Below, one piece after another: positions 44,844-53,457 of a stretch of 64,000 nucleotides of DNA. This DNA is from JBEGHD01 sp049334165 (GTDB lineage Bacteria; Bacteroidota; Bacteroidia; Flavobacteriales_D; Sanyastnellaceae). Position 1 is the first letter of the stretch; the number at the start of each line of letters is the position of its first letter. The DNA is taken from the NCBI GenBank assembly GCA_049334165.1, contig JBEGHD010000007.1. One strand, given 5' to 3'. The notes beneath the pieces are model-generated. The model saw only the letters and a program-made list of their open reading frames with translations, did not search any database and was not told the DNA's origin. The position numbers and the translations under genes were made by a program.

Positions 44844-44860
44844 GTCTAGTGATTCTAGAC
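44844..44860. promoter_or_regulatory. inverted repeat GTCTAG/CTAGAC before a promoter box
   Basis: GTCTAG and CTAGAC flank a 5-base spacer and end 3 bases before the -7 box at 44864. The placement suits a regulator site. Confidence 0.4.
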
Positions 44861-44863
44861 TCT

Positions 44864-44871
44864 TAACTTTG
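44864..44871 (+). promoter_or_regulatory. Bacteroidota -7 promoter box TAACTTTG
   Basis: Exact TAnnTTTG match. It would give a leader of about 200 bases for the 1610-residue protein. Confidence 0.55.
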
Positions 44872-44876
44872 CTTGG

Positions 44877-44894
44877 AAGCATCAGGCGATGCTT
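44877..44894 (+). promoter_or_regulatory. 5' leader hairpin
   Basis: AAGCATC and GATGCTT form a 7-bp stem with a 4-base loop, right at the predicted start of the transcript. Such 5' stems can protect an mRNA; no function is shown. Confidence 0.35.
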
Positions 44895-45077
44895 TCAAAG
44901 AACCTTCTAAGAATTCCCTCTAAAGCCTTCTAGCTAATACTAAGTGATTCTCGTGTTCAACGGGATGCATTTCGCACGTGCATTTCAATTGATCGTGAGA
45001 TTATTGGTATTTGCGGATTGCTCTTTGGAATTAGATAAAGTACAGATTTATAAACCATTAATTTTTAACGGATAAGT

Positions 45078-48000
45078 ATGAAAAATCAAAATTTTACCTT
45101 TTTAAAAGGGTTGATGCTAATCTTGATTCTCGGAGCCTGGCAGGCGCGGGATGCACAAGCGCAGTTTGGTTGCGACCAGGGCGTTGTCATCTCTGACGGC
45201 TACACAGCGATGGGGATCACTACACCTGGAACAGGTGGAGTTGAAGATTGGAACGAGAACCCAACAGATACCGAGGAGAACGGCTCCTACTGGGATGACG
45301 ATGTGTATTTGTTTGAGTACACAGCAGGTCCTGCCCAGGAACAAATTTCAATGACGATCTTCACCAGAAACGGATGGTGCGGAATTGGAATTTTTGAAAA
45401 CTGTGACGGAACCATTTTTTCAAGTCCGCTCTCAGAAGACGGACAATCTGGTTCGGATTCAGAGCGCAATGTTTCTGCAGTTATCGATGCCAACCAGACA
45501 GTTTATATCGCAGTTGGTCAGTGGGGTACGCCTAACGACCTGGACTTCGATGTGACCGATTTTTCGGTATCTTCTTGCTTCGATCCTGCAGATGTGGTCG
45601 TGACTCCATCACAAACAACTGCTGGTATCAGCTGGACCGTTGGCGGTTCAGAAACAAGCTGGAACGTGCAGTTCGGTGAGCCTGGCTTCGATGCTGAAGC
45701 TGGTGAAGGAACTACTGAAGTTGCGGATACAAATACAGATTTTGAAATCAGCGGACTTTCAGCATCTACAACTTATGAAGTTTATGTGCAGGCTGATTGC
45801 GGAGGTGAAACATCAGCTTGGGTTGGCCCGGTTGAGTTCACAACACTTTGTGCGGTAGCTGAAACTCCATATCTGGAACAATTCACTGAGTTTTTGCCTA
45901 ACTGCTGGCAAGAGGCTAGCAACGGTCACCTCACTGAAGGCCCAACAGATTTTGGTAGCGGTTCATGGTTTTCAGATGAATTCCTCAATGAAGGTGATAA
46001 CAATGCCGCAGCAATCAATATTTATTTGGACAGTAAACAAGACTGGCTGATTTCACCAGAAATCAACCTAGAAGCAGCTGTAGATTATCAAGTTGAATTT
46101 GACTTTGCAATTGTGGAGTATTTCAGTTCAACTCCCGAAGCTCTCGGTTCAGACGACAGCGTTTCTGTTGTGATCTCTGTAGATGGTGGAGGATCCTGGG
46201 TAGAACTACAAACCTGGGACACGAATTACACTCCAGTTGAAGGTGGAGAGCACATTGTTATTCCACTTGCAGGCTATGAAGACAATATCGTTCGTATTGC
46301 GTTCTGGGGGTCAGAAGGAACTGTAAATGACGAGCCAGACGTGGATGCAATGGTCGACAACTTCCTCGTTAGAGAAGTTCCAACATGCCCTGAGCCTATG
46401 GCGCTTACTACTGGAACGGTAGAAGCCACTTCGGTTCTCCTTTCATGGGAAGCTGGAGGTTCTGAAACAATGTGGAACATTCAATACGGTGAACCTGGAT
46501 TTGATCCTGCCGCTGGCGAAGGAACCGTGGTCTCTGCTGATACAAACACTGACTTTGAATTGACGGGCCTCGATCCAGAAACGGAATACGAAGTGTACGT
46601 TTCAGCAGTGTGCGAGGCTGGAGTTGACGAGTCACTTTACCTATCAAGTACATCATTTACCACATTGCCAACCTGTCCGGATCCATCTGAATTGACATTG
46701 GATCAGGAGTTGGTAAACACAGCGACAATTTCTTGGCTAATCGGAAATGAGGAAACAGCGTGGAATGTTCAGTACGGTGCCGATGGATTCGATCCTGATG
46801 CAAACGAAGGAACCATTTTGGACGCTACCACCAACACAGAGTTTGAAATCCCTGGATTGGATGCAGCTACAGAATACGATGTATATGTGCAGGCAGAATG
46901 CGTTGAAGGTACAGACCTCTCAAACTGGGTAGGTCCGTTGAGCTTCACTACGCTTTGCGCACCTTACACACCTGAATACATTCAGGACTTCTCTGACTGG
47001 TTGCCAATTTGCTGGCAAGAAGGTGAAGGCGGAGCACTCACTGAAGGACCGGAAGAACTCGGTGGAGGAGGATGGACCAGCGATGGTTTCCTAAATGTTG
47101 GATTCTCAGGCGCGGCCAAAAAGAACCTTTACCTTTCAGGCGACATCGACTGGTTGATTTCTCCAGAAATTGATCTGGCTGCAGCCACTGAATACCAGGT
47201 TGAATTTGATCTTTCCGTTGTTGATTTTGGATCAGACGATCCGATCAACATGGGATCTGATGACAGCCTTAGCCTTGTGATCTCCGGTGATGGAGGTGCC
47301 ACGTGGGAAGAGCTTCAAACATGGGATACAAATTACCTCATGCCTGAAGGTGGAGATTACGTGGTAATTTCTCTAGCTGGGTACGAAGATGATATTGTAA
47401 GACTTGCGTTCAGAGCATCTGAAGGTGAAGTGAGTGATGCGGCTGATGTAGATGTTCACATCGACAACTTCCGCGTTCGCGAAACTCCTAACTGTCCAGA
47501 GCCGACAACAGTAACTACTGAAGTTGTAGACTTCGAGACTGCTTTGGTTTCATGGACGTCTAACGGTGAAGAAACAGCGTGGAATGTTCAGTACGGGGCG
47601 CCTGGATTCGATCCAGCAGCAGGTGAAGGAACTACAGTTGTGGCCGACACGAATACAGATTTCGAAATTACTGGACTCGATGCCGAAACGGAGTACGAAG
47701 TATACGTTCAGGCAGTTTGTGAAGAAGGTGTTTCAGAATCTGTTTTGTCGACATCTGCGTCTTTCACAACGTTGCCAACTTGCCCACAGCCAATCGATTT
47801 GGTAGTGAACTACTACAGCAACGTAGAAGCTTCGCTCAGCTGGACTTCAACTGGAGATGAAACTTCATGGAACGTTCAGTTTGGAGAGCCTGGATTTGAT
47901 CCAGTTGCAGGTGATGGAACTACAGTAGTAGCTTCATCTTCTGATAATTTTGTGATTCCAGGTCTGGATCCAAACACCGAGTACGATTTCTACGTGCAGG

Positions 48001-49910
48001 CTGAGTGTGTTGAAGACACAGATCTATCTGACTGGACTGGTGCCCTAACCATAACAACAGACTGCGATCCGTTCACACCGGTTTACCTCGAAGAATTTGA
48101 AGGTAACTTTGTGCCAGGATGCTGGGCGGATGCCGGAAATGGCGATCCTGCAACAGGTCCTTCTGAATATGGAGACAGCGACTGGAATGACGATGAGTTT
48201 GCTAACCTCGCTAATGGTACACTTTCAGCCAACCTAAACCTGTATTCCAATACAGATCAGGAATGGATGATCTCTCCACTTATTGATTTGACAACAGGTG
48301 GACCGTACCAAGTTGACATGGATTTTGCCATCACCGAATGGATTGCTGAAACTCCAGGAGTTCTCGGCTCTGACGATGAAGTACAGCTTCTCGTAAGTTC
48401 AGACTACGGAGCATCATGGGACACGCTAGCTGTGTTCGATTCGTCTTACGTTTCTCCTCAGGGAGGTGAGATGATCGTTCGCGATCTTACCGACTACTCA
48501 GGAGAGATCGTGAAGTTTGCAATCTGGGGGTCTGACGGATCCGTAAACGATGATAACGACAATGACATCTTCTTTGACAACTTCCGCGTTCGCGAAATTC
48601 CATCTTGCCCTGAGCCACTTGCTCTAACCATAGATGCGACAACGGCAAACAGCGTTGAGATCTCTTGGCAAGCAGGAAGTGATGAAACACAATGGAACGT
48701 GATTTATGGAGCACCTGGGTTTGATGTAGAAGGCGGTGAAGGAACCGTTCTTTCTGCTGATAACAATGAGGGCTTCCCAATTGACGGATTGGATCCAGCG
48801 ACAGATTATGAAATCTACGTTCAGGCTGTATGTGTTGTTGAAACTGATCTATCTGAGTTTGCAGGACCTGTTTCTGTAACCACAGATTGCAGCTTCTACA
48901 CGCCAACTTATGAGCAGGACTTCACTGAATACCTTCCAGTTTGCTGGCAAGAAGCCGACAATGGTGATGCTTCTACCGGACCAGAAGAATTCGGAGAGTC
49001 AGATTGGTCTGATGGAGATGGAGCGGCAGTTATCAATTTGTACTTTAATGATGATAAAGAGTGGTTGATTTCACCAGAACTCGACCTTGCCGGAAGTGCC
49101 AACTACCAGTTGGAATTTGATTTCGCTGTTTACGAATGGCTTTCGACTACACCAAGTCAGCTCGGCTCTGATGATGAGGTTCAGGTTTTGATCTCAACTG
49201 GTGATGACACCAGCTGGGATGTGCTCGGTACTTTTGATTCAACCTATGTTACTCCCGCTGGAGGTGAGACTTTTGTTTACAGCCTTGCAGACTATGAAGG
49301 TGACGTAGTGAGAATCGCGTTCTACGCAACTGACGGAGAAGTTAATGATACCGAAGACAATGATGTAGTCGTTGACAACTTCCGTGTTCGCGAGTGTCTT
49401 GCCGATGCTTCATTCTCTTACTCAACAGATACCATTTGTACTTACAACTCATCTATAATTCCAGATATTACTGGACTTCCAGGTGGTACGTTCTCAGCTG
49501 GTGATGGACTAGATATCGATCCTGAAACAGGTGAGATTGACCCTGCCACGAGCGATGTAGGTTCTTATGAGGTATTCTACGAAACGATGGAAGACAGCCT
49601 TTGCACAGATATGCAAATGACAACTATCGTGGTTGACCCTTGCACCGGTGTTGATGAGTTCGATAACCTTACCTCAGTGGGCGTTTATCCAAACCCTGCG
49701 AGCAGTGTATTAAACCTCGACTTCACTGGAATTGATGAGAAAGTGAACATCGAAGTGATGGACATGACAGGTAAAGTTGTGATGTCTGAAACGTTTGCTA
49801 ACCCATCAAACGAGGAGATCAACGTTTCTGGTTTCGAAAGCGGACTCTACATGATCCGACTTTCAACTGAGACCAGCACTGTTACCAAACGCGTAGTAGT
49901 GAACAAGTAA
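45078..49910 (+). CDS. large T9SS-exported FN3 / MAM-like modular protein
   Basis: A 1610-residue protein. The signal peptide ends near AQAQ. The N-terminal domain (about 30-170) is pre-peptidase-like, with FGCDQGVVISDGYTAMG. Then follow six FN3-type modules and four MAM-like modules in the order F-M-F-F-M-F-F-M-F-M. FN3 repeats share W-N-x-Q-Y/F-G-x-x-G-F-D and TEYEVYVQAVC; MAM-like units share LPxCWQEA and DWLISPEIDL. One short repeat (GGTFSAGDGLDIDPETGEID) and a T9SS sorting domain (VYPNPASSVLNLDF, VMDMTGKVVMSE, GLYMIRLSTE) end it. DNA-level identity between repeats (26 bases shared by 46752 and 47571) suggests recent internal duplication. A surface adhesin is likely. Confidence 0.88.
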   Translation: MKNQNFTFLKGLMLILILGAWQARDAQAQFGCDQGVVISDGYTAMGITTPGTGGVEDWNENPTDTEENGSYWDDDVYLFEYTAGPAQEQISMTIFTRNGWCGIGIFENCDGTIFSSPLSEDGQSGSDSERNVSAVIDANQTVYIAVGQWGTPNDLDFDVTDFSVSSCFDPADVVVTPSQTTAGISWTVGGSETSWNVQFGEPGFDAEAGEGTTEVADTNTDFEISGLSASTTYEVYVQADCGGETSAWVGPVEFTTLCAVAETPYLEQFTEFLPNCWQEASNGHLTEGPTDFGSGSWFSDEFLNEGDNNAAAINIYLDSKQDWLISPEINLEAAVDYQVEFDFAIVEYFSSTPEALGSDDSVSVVISVDGGGSWVELQTWDTNYTPVEGGEHIVIPLAGYEDNIVRIAFWGSEGTVNDEPDVDAMVDNFLVREVPTCPEPMALTTGTVEATSVLLSWEAGGSETMWNIQYGEPGFDPAAGEGTVVSADTNTDFELTGLDPETEYEVYVSAVCEAGVDESLYLSSTSFTTLPTCPDPSELTLDQELVNTATISWLIGNEETAWNVQYGADGFDPDANEGTILDATTNTEFEIPGLDAATEYDVYVQAECVEGTDLSNWVGPLSFTTLCAPYTPEYIQDFSDWLPICWQEGEGGALTEGPEELGGGGWTSDGFLNVGFSGAAKKNLYLSGDIDWLISPEIDLAAATEYQVEFDLSVVDFGSDDPINMGSDDSLSLVISGDGGATWEELQTWDTNYLMPEGGDYVVISLAGYEDDIVRLAFRASEGEVSDAADVDVHIDNFRVRETPNCPEPTTVTTEVVDFETALVSWTSNGEETAWNVQYGAPGFDPAAGEGTTVVADTNTDFEITGLDAETEYEVYVQAVCEEGVSESVLSTSASFTTLPTCPQPIDLVVNYYSNVEASLSWTSTGDETSWNVQFGEPGFDPVAGDGTTVVASSSDNFVIPGLDPNTEYDFYVQAECVEDTDLSDWTGALTITTDCDPFTPVYLEEFEGNFVPGCWADAGNGDPATGPSEYGDSDWNDDEFANLANGTLSANLNLYSNTDQEWMISPLIDLTTGGPYQVDMDFAITEWIAETPGVLGSDDEVQLLVSSDYGASWDTLAVFDSSYVSPQGGEMIVRDLTDYSGEIVKFAIWGSDGSVNDDNDNDIFFDNFRVREIPSCPEPLALTIDATTANSVEISWQAGSDETQWNVIYGAPGFDVEGGEGTVLSADNNEGFPIDGLDPATDYEIYVQAVCVVETDLSEFAGPVSVTTDCSFYTPTYEQDFTEYLPVCWQEADNGDASTGPEEFGESDWSDGDGAAVINLYFNDDKEWLISPELDLAGSANYQLEFDFAVYEWLSTTPSQLGSDDEVQVLISTGDDTSWDVLGTFDSTYVTPAGGETFVYSLADYEGDVVRIAFYATDGEVNDTEDNDVVVDNFRVRECLADASFSYSTDTICTYNSSIIPDITGLPGGTFSAGDGLDIDPETGEIDPATSDVGSYEVFYETMEDSLCTDMQMTTIVVDPCTGVDEFDNLTSVGVYPNPASSVLNLDFTGIDEKVNIEVMDMTGKVVMSETFANPSNEEINVSGFESGLYMIRLSTETSTVTKRVVVNK
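46752..46777 (+). repeat. near-identical FN3 repeat DNA, copy 1
   Basis: A 26-base tract starting GAAACAGCGTGG is identical to 47571-47596. Both encode the ETAWNVQYG part of an FN3 unit, which points to recent duplication or gene conversion between modules. Confidence 0.7.
47571..47596 (+). repeat. near-identical FN3 repeat DNA, copy 2
   Basis: Identical to 46752-46777; about 820 bases apart, the span of two FN3 modules plus most of one MAM-like module. Confidence 0.7.
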
Positions 49911-49939
49911 GTAAAGAGCTTTCAGCTCTCTTAAATATC

Positions 49940-49977
49940 AAAGCCCCCTTCAACGAAAGTTGGACGGGGCTTTTTTT
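49940..49977 (+). terminator. intrinsic terminator after the 1610-residue protein
   Basis: AAAGCCCC pairs with GGGGCTTT around an inner CAACGAAAGTTGG stem-loop and is followed by a run of T. It lies 30 bases after the stop. Confidence 0.8.
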
Positions 49978-49987
49978 AATCTTTTGA

Positions 49988-50995
49988 CTAATAAACCCTT
50001 TCAATCATAAAGGTGAAGTTCCGCAGAGCTTCCACTTGTTCGGAGCGTGTCATTGAAGAGAGGTCTGGCGTTTTTGATGATCTTTTGACCTGCGGCAATA
50101 GATCAGCCAATGTTTTCAGATAACTCGATTTGGTGGCGTGGCAATACCTTTCATAAAAGGTAAACTGAGTGCTGGTCAACCCGACTAATTCACCTTTGCT
50201 GTTGAAAACCGGTCCTCCGCTAAAATGTGCCTGAAAGGGCAACGAAGTTTGATACAGTCTCACCTCTCCATTGGCTCCGGTTTGTGCGTTTACAACTCCT
50301 TCATTCATACGCATGTCGCGAGAAAATGATTTAAAACCTGGGTATCCCAGAGCGAAAACCTCAGTTCCAACCTTTTGTAAATCGGTTGCAAATTGATAGG
50401 GGATTTCGCTTCCAAAACCATCGAAGTCTTCGTCTGTAATTTTCAGAATGGCGATATCGTTTTCCTCGTCTGCAAATTCCAGCTGTGCTTCGTAGGAGCG
50501 GACAAAGGAACCGTTGATTCCCTTAACCCGGAAAGACTTGGCGCTATCTGCCACAAAAAATGATGTGGCTACGTATCCGCCATCTGCAACTGCCACACCA
50601 GATCCCAAATTGAATTTGGTTACGTTTTTGGCGAAGTTGACATCGAGAGTGTCGTCAACACATTCGCAGCGATGAATGACGCGCCATCTTACACAATTAC
50701 CTTTCTTGTCTTTTTTCATGCACTCGCGCTCACCCTGTTTGTCGAAGAGCATTCCCGGATAGCCCCAGGCCTTGCACTTGTTCAAGACCGTTTGATGAGC
50801 GAGTTTCCAATCGATATTCGGGTTTTCATAAATGGAATATTCATAGCGGACATAAACAAACCCCATATCCTTACTCTGTTGGATGTCTACCGGAGTGTCC
50901 CAAACAGGATTTGCAATGTGCTTTTCGTTGGATGATGAAATAAAAAGAATGGCAAAAAAGGATAGAGCCAGTGCGGATAGCAGGTGCTTAATCAT
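49988..50995 (-). CDS. trypsin-like (S1) protease homologue lacking the catalytic His
   Basis: A 335-residue exported protein with a signal peptide (1-20). The trypsin-like domain spans about 120-300. The Asp (Asp180 in ENDIAIL) and the Ser (Ser259 in AHFSGGPVFN) are in place, and VFALGYPG matches the usual strand. The His that should stand in the T-N-x-H-V-type loop is replaced: YVATSFFVAD has Phe147 there. The protein is probably a non-cleaving homologue. The N-terminal 110 residues hold six Cys (for example CMKKDKKGNC, CECVDD) that may form disulfides. It overlaps the VanZ-like gene by 4 bases, so the two are cotranslated. Confidence 0.75.
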   Translation of the reverse strand: MIKHLLSALALSFFAILFISSSNEKHIANPVWDTPVDIQQSKDMGFVYVRYEYSIYENPNIDWKLAHQTVLNKCKAWGYPGMLFDKQGERECMKKDKKGNCVRWRVIHRCECVDDTLDVNFAKNVTKFNLGSGVAVADGGYVATSFFVADSAKSFRVKGINGSFVRSYEAQLEFADEENDIAILKITDEDFDGFGSEIPYQFATDLQKVGTEVFALGYPGFKSFSRDMRMNEGVVNAQTGANGEVRLYQTSLPFQAHFSGGPVFNSKGELVGLTSTQFTFYERYCHATKSSYLKTLADLLPQVKRSSKTPDLSSMTRSEQVEALRNFTFMIERVY

Positions 50996-51399
50996 GACGG
51001 TATAGGATTTTGAGTTCTTGAATGTTGAATGATTTTTTTGTCAATGAAAATGGAAATCAGAAAGCCCAGCGCGTAGGCCAAAAGATCCAACCAGTCGAAT
51101 GTTCCGGGCAGGCGGCCGGACATTTGTGCCAGTTCGAGAGAGATGCTCAATGAAAATGCTGCTAAAAGCCAAAAGGTTTGGTTTGATTGGTCTTTCCAAA
51201 TGGCCAGAAAAATGAAGCTGAAGGAGTATGCCCAGAGAAAGTCGGGAAGTTGAAACCGAATCCAGTCGGGGACCATTTGTGGATTGAGAAGGGGAGAAGA
51301 GAGGTCAACAAAGCTGAAGTAAGGCAAATTCCGGAACAGCAGGTAGATTGCTGCTCCTGTGATAAGTGGAATAGTAATGTTTGAAATGTAGTATTTCAT
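50992..51399 (-). CDS. VanZ-like membrane protein
   Basis: A 135-residue inner-membrane protein with four predicted helices (about 5-25, 50-68, 74-92, 104-122). It has the VanZ-like order of a charged loop, W-A-Y in the second helix and LPGTFDWLDLLAYALG. The family is found beside teicoplanin-resistance genes in Gram-positives but is mostly of unknown role elsewhere. Here it is coupled to the protease homologue by a 4-base overlap. No glycopeptide-resistance genes are near, so that role is not supported. Confidence 0.75.
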   Translation of the reverse strand: MKYYISNITIPLITGAAIYLLFRNLPYFSFVDLSSPLLNPQMVPDWIRFQLPDFLWAYSFSFIFLAIWKDQSNQTFWLLAAFSLSISLELAQMSGRLPGTFDWLDLLAYALGFLISIFIDKKIIQHSRTQNPIPS

Positions 51400-51531
51400 G
51401 GATGGTTTCAGAATGTCGCCTCATCTCGCCCGCTCGGGACGGAATTAAACAACAATCAAACCATCTCCCACAGCTCTTTGCTGTAGCGGTTTGTGGAAGT
51501 TTGTGAAATTTGAAAAAATAGGTCAGCCGGG

Positions 51532-51972
51532 TTAATCACTTTGTGGCTCGTCAAAAACAAGAATCTTTTTCTCTTTTTCAACGAGTCTGGAAAATTTGCC
51601 CAGGTAAGTCACTGCTCTAACTTTTTTGTTGTCTACCCAGCAGTATTCCTGATTGTCTTTTATCCGCGGTTTATTCATCACCAGCGAATGGTATTCGAAT
51701 CCGTGCCTGGCCAGCCATTCTTCGGTGACCTCGCGGTGTTCTTCTCTTCGAGCTGTGAAAAAGTGAATTTGATGTCCTGCGTCTTTCCATTCTTGCAAGA
51801 TGTGCTGCGCATCGGGATAGGGTTTAGCAGTGGCAAAAAGCTCGGGCTGTTCGTTGGGGATGTCGTCACAAACAGTGCCGTCAATGTCCACCAAGAAGAC
51901 TTTTTCCTTATCGGCAGATTGATGTTCCCACTTCTTTTCTTCGGTGTCCTTGTCGGAATACTTTAAACTCAT
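51532..51972 (-). CDS. HAD-superfamily phosphatase-like protein
   Basis: A 146-residue protein with the HAD nucleophile motif VDIDGTVCDD (Asp29 and Asp31), FFTARREEHREVTEEWL for the second motif region and a Lys and Asp-rich end (KPRIKDN, WVDNKKVRAV). The layout resembles the 5' nucleotidase/polynucleotide-kinase-3'-phosphatase-like short HAD group. The substrate cannot be read. A 15-bp palindrome lies just upstream. Confidence 0.75.
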   Translation of the reverse strand: MSLKYSDKDTEEKKWEHQSADKEKVFLVDIDGTVCDDIPNEQPELFATAKPYPDAQHILQEWKDAGHQIHFFTARREEHREVTEEWLARHGFEYHSLVMNKPRIKDNQEYCWVDNKKVRAVTYLGKFSRLVEKEKKILVFDEPQSD

Positions 51973-51998
51973 ACTTCACTGATTTTGGTACTAGTGAA

Positions 51999-52013
51999 TT
52001 TAGAATTTCTAAA
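51999..52013. promoter_or_regulatory. 15-bp palindrome upstream of the HAD gene
   Basis: TTTAGAA-T-TTCTAAA is a perfect inverted repeat around one base, 27 bases upstream of the HAD ATG at 51972. A/T-rich palindromes can occur by chance; the position suits a regulator site. Confidence 0.35.
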
Positions 52014-52075
52014 CTCGTTCAACGACAGGAAGAGGTGGTAGTTATTCACGAGTTTTCAAAGCTGAAAAATGGGCT

Positions 52076-52441
52076 TCAACTTTTCTCCTGAACGGAGTAG
52101 TATATCGTTTGAACCTTAATTTTTCCATTCTCGATGAGAAAAGAATCGGCTCCATCGGGAATTGACACTGTTTCAGATTCGGCCGTCCAGGTGAGGAAGC
52201 ACATCTTGTCTTCACATTGAATTAGCTTGTAGTTATAGGAGCCTCCATTGAGTTGATCATCCAGCAATTTTGCAGCTTCTCGAACTCCGCTGTGACCGCG
52301 AAAAGTACCCCAGTTGGTAAGCAGCACAATGTCTTCTGCGCAGTTTCTTTTGATGTCTTCTTCAACTTTTCCTTCATTGGCCAGCTTCAGGTGATCTTCA
52401 AAAACTTGCTGAGGTGTTCTGTTAGCGAGATTCTTTGACAT
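52076..52441 (-). CDS. NTF2-like / SnoaL-like small protein
   Basis: A 121-residue protein of the NTF2-like cone fold: helices with TPQQVFEDHLKLANEGKVEE, then CAEDIVLLTNWGTFRGHSGVREAAKLL, then strands LIQCEDKMCFLTW and IENGKIKVQTIYYSV. Many members are non-catalytic binding proteins or isomerases of small molecules. The role is unknown. Confidence 0.78.
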   Translation of the reverse strand: MSKNLANRTPQQVFEDHLKLANEGKVEEDIKRNCAEDIVLLTNWGTFRGHSGVREAAKLLDDQLNGGSYNYKLIQCEDKMCFLTWTAESETVSIPDGADSFLIENGKIKVQTIYYSVQEKS

Positions 52442-52480
52442 GGTTTTTCACAAACACAGCAGAGACGACATAGTTTGGTC

Positions 52481-52687
52481 TTAATTGTCGGCTTCCTCTT
52501 GTTTTGGCTGACCAGAGCGATCCACTTTAAAATCTAGTCCACACTCGAAGCAATGTCGTTCTTTGCTCAAAAATGGAAGTGGAAAACCCAACAGTAAGAA
52601 AGAAATGGCAAAAGCTTTTCTCGAGTAGCTCGGCTTTGAGACGTTGTCAGAACCGCAGTTAGGGCAGGTTGGGGTCTGATGCGTCAT
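52481..52687 (-). CDS. small zinc-ribbon protein
   Basis: About 68 residues from ATG at 52687, which begins 2 bases after the stop of the upstream DUF2007 gene. It has two CxxC pairs (TCPNCGSDN and HCFECGLDF) around a hydrophobic segment (AFAISFLLLGFPLPFL) that could be a membrane helix. The pattern suggests a zinc-binding membrane-associated protein. It is probably cotranscribed with the DUF2007 gene. Confidence 0.68.
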   Translation of the reverse strand: MTHQTPTCPNCGSDNVSKPSYSRKAFAISFLLLGFPLPFLSKERHCFECGLDFKVDRSGQPKQEEADN

Positions 52688-52689
52688 AA

Positions 52690-53448
52690 TTAATAGGCTA
52701 TATAACAATGAATGGTTGTCTTTTCAGACTTTAATTGCATTTTATGATCACCTCGAGTTACCTCGAAATTACCTTCATATACATAATGGAAAGTGTCGAT
52801 ATTGCTGATGTGTAATTTCTCATTTTCGAAAGTCCATTGGCCAATAGCCAAATCAGACTCGAAGCCTGGTAGAGCTATTGTTCCATCTTCTAAAAAGCGT
52901 AACTCCTCTTCACACGATCCATAAACTTGAATGAAGGCCGGCATGTTGGATGTTGTAAATGGCTTATAATGCTTATCCTCAAATGTCACCTTGCTTACGC
53001 ACCACCGTCCAAGGTTGGTATTCAAAAGGTATTCTTTAGTTGGGACATACGGCTTCTCTTCCGCAGTTAGAATTGCATAGATCGGGTAGGAGAAAGGGAT
53101 AATTAAAAGCACAATTGCGATGACAATAAGGAATCTTACCTCAAGTCCGAATTTTTTGATCCACGGAATTGTTCGGGTCATTTTATCAACTCCCTTCCAA
53201 AATCCCGAAAGCTCATGTTTTTCTTCTTTGATGTACCCGGCCTGGATGAGAAGCCTTTTGGCTCTCTCTGCATCGGCTTCTTTCACCTGCAGTTTCACAC
53301 CTCCAATGGCCTGCGAGTAAAAGTTGTGCACCTGAGCAGTTAGTTCGTCTCTCACAAAACACTCAATGCCCTCCGTTTCGAGCAGTGCTCTGGCAGAGTG
53401 CATATCGGATGGGAAATTGAAAGTGGCTACGGTGATGAAGGTTGGCAT
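52690..53448 (-). CDS. DUF2007 domain protein with a membrane anchor
   Basis: A 252-residue protein. The N-terminal DUF2007 domain (about 5-72; FPSDMHSARALLETEGI, VKEADAERAKRLL) is a putative signal-transducing fold. A single membrane helix follows (about 104-122). The C-terminal domain (about 135-252) may lie outside the membrane: it has strands WCVSKVTFEDKHY and IGQWTFENEKLHI, like lipocalin-type small domains. The combination with the zinc-ribbon gene recalls operons of uncharacterised envelope sensors. No function is known. Confidence 0.72.
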   Translation of the reverse strand: MPTFITVATFNFPSDMHSARALLETEGIECFVRDELTAQVHNFYSQAIGGVKLQVKEADAERAKRLLIQAGYIKEEKHELSGFWKGVDKMTRTIPWIKKFGLEVRFLIVIAIVLLIIPFSYPIYAILTAEEKPYVPTKEYLLNTNLGRWCVSKVTFEDKHYKPFTTSNMPAFIQVYGSCEEELRFLEDGTIALPGFESDLAIGQWTFENEKLHISNIDTFHYVYEGNFEVTRGDHKMQLKSEKTTIHCYIAY

Positions 53449-53457
53449 GATTGGCCT

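Larger units (their letters stand above)
44520..45077. other. 558-base intergenic region with a long leader
   Basis: It separates the two FN3/MAM genes. The first 300 bases are A/T-rich with no frame or hairpin of note. From 44844 there is an inverted repeat, a -7 box and a hairpin, followed by a leader of about 200 bases before the ATG at 45078. Confidence 0.55.

Noticed and set aside
48487..48906. A 139-codon minus-strand frame in the FN3/MAM gene
   Set aside because: It lies antisense to well-supported repeats and has many Gln, Arg and Ser codons, as expected of a shadow frame.
45600..49400. Repeats suggesting a tandem DNA element
   Set aside because: They encode FN3 and MAM-like modules in one frame, so they are protein repeats, not an independent element.
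50992..51399. Glycopeptide resistance (VanZ)
   Set aside because: Only the fold resembles VanZ; no vanHAX-type genes are nearby.
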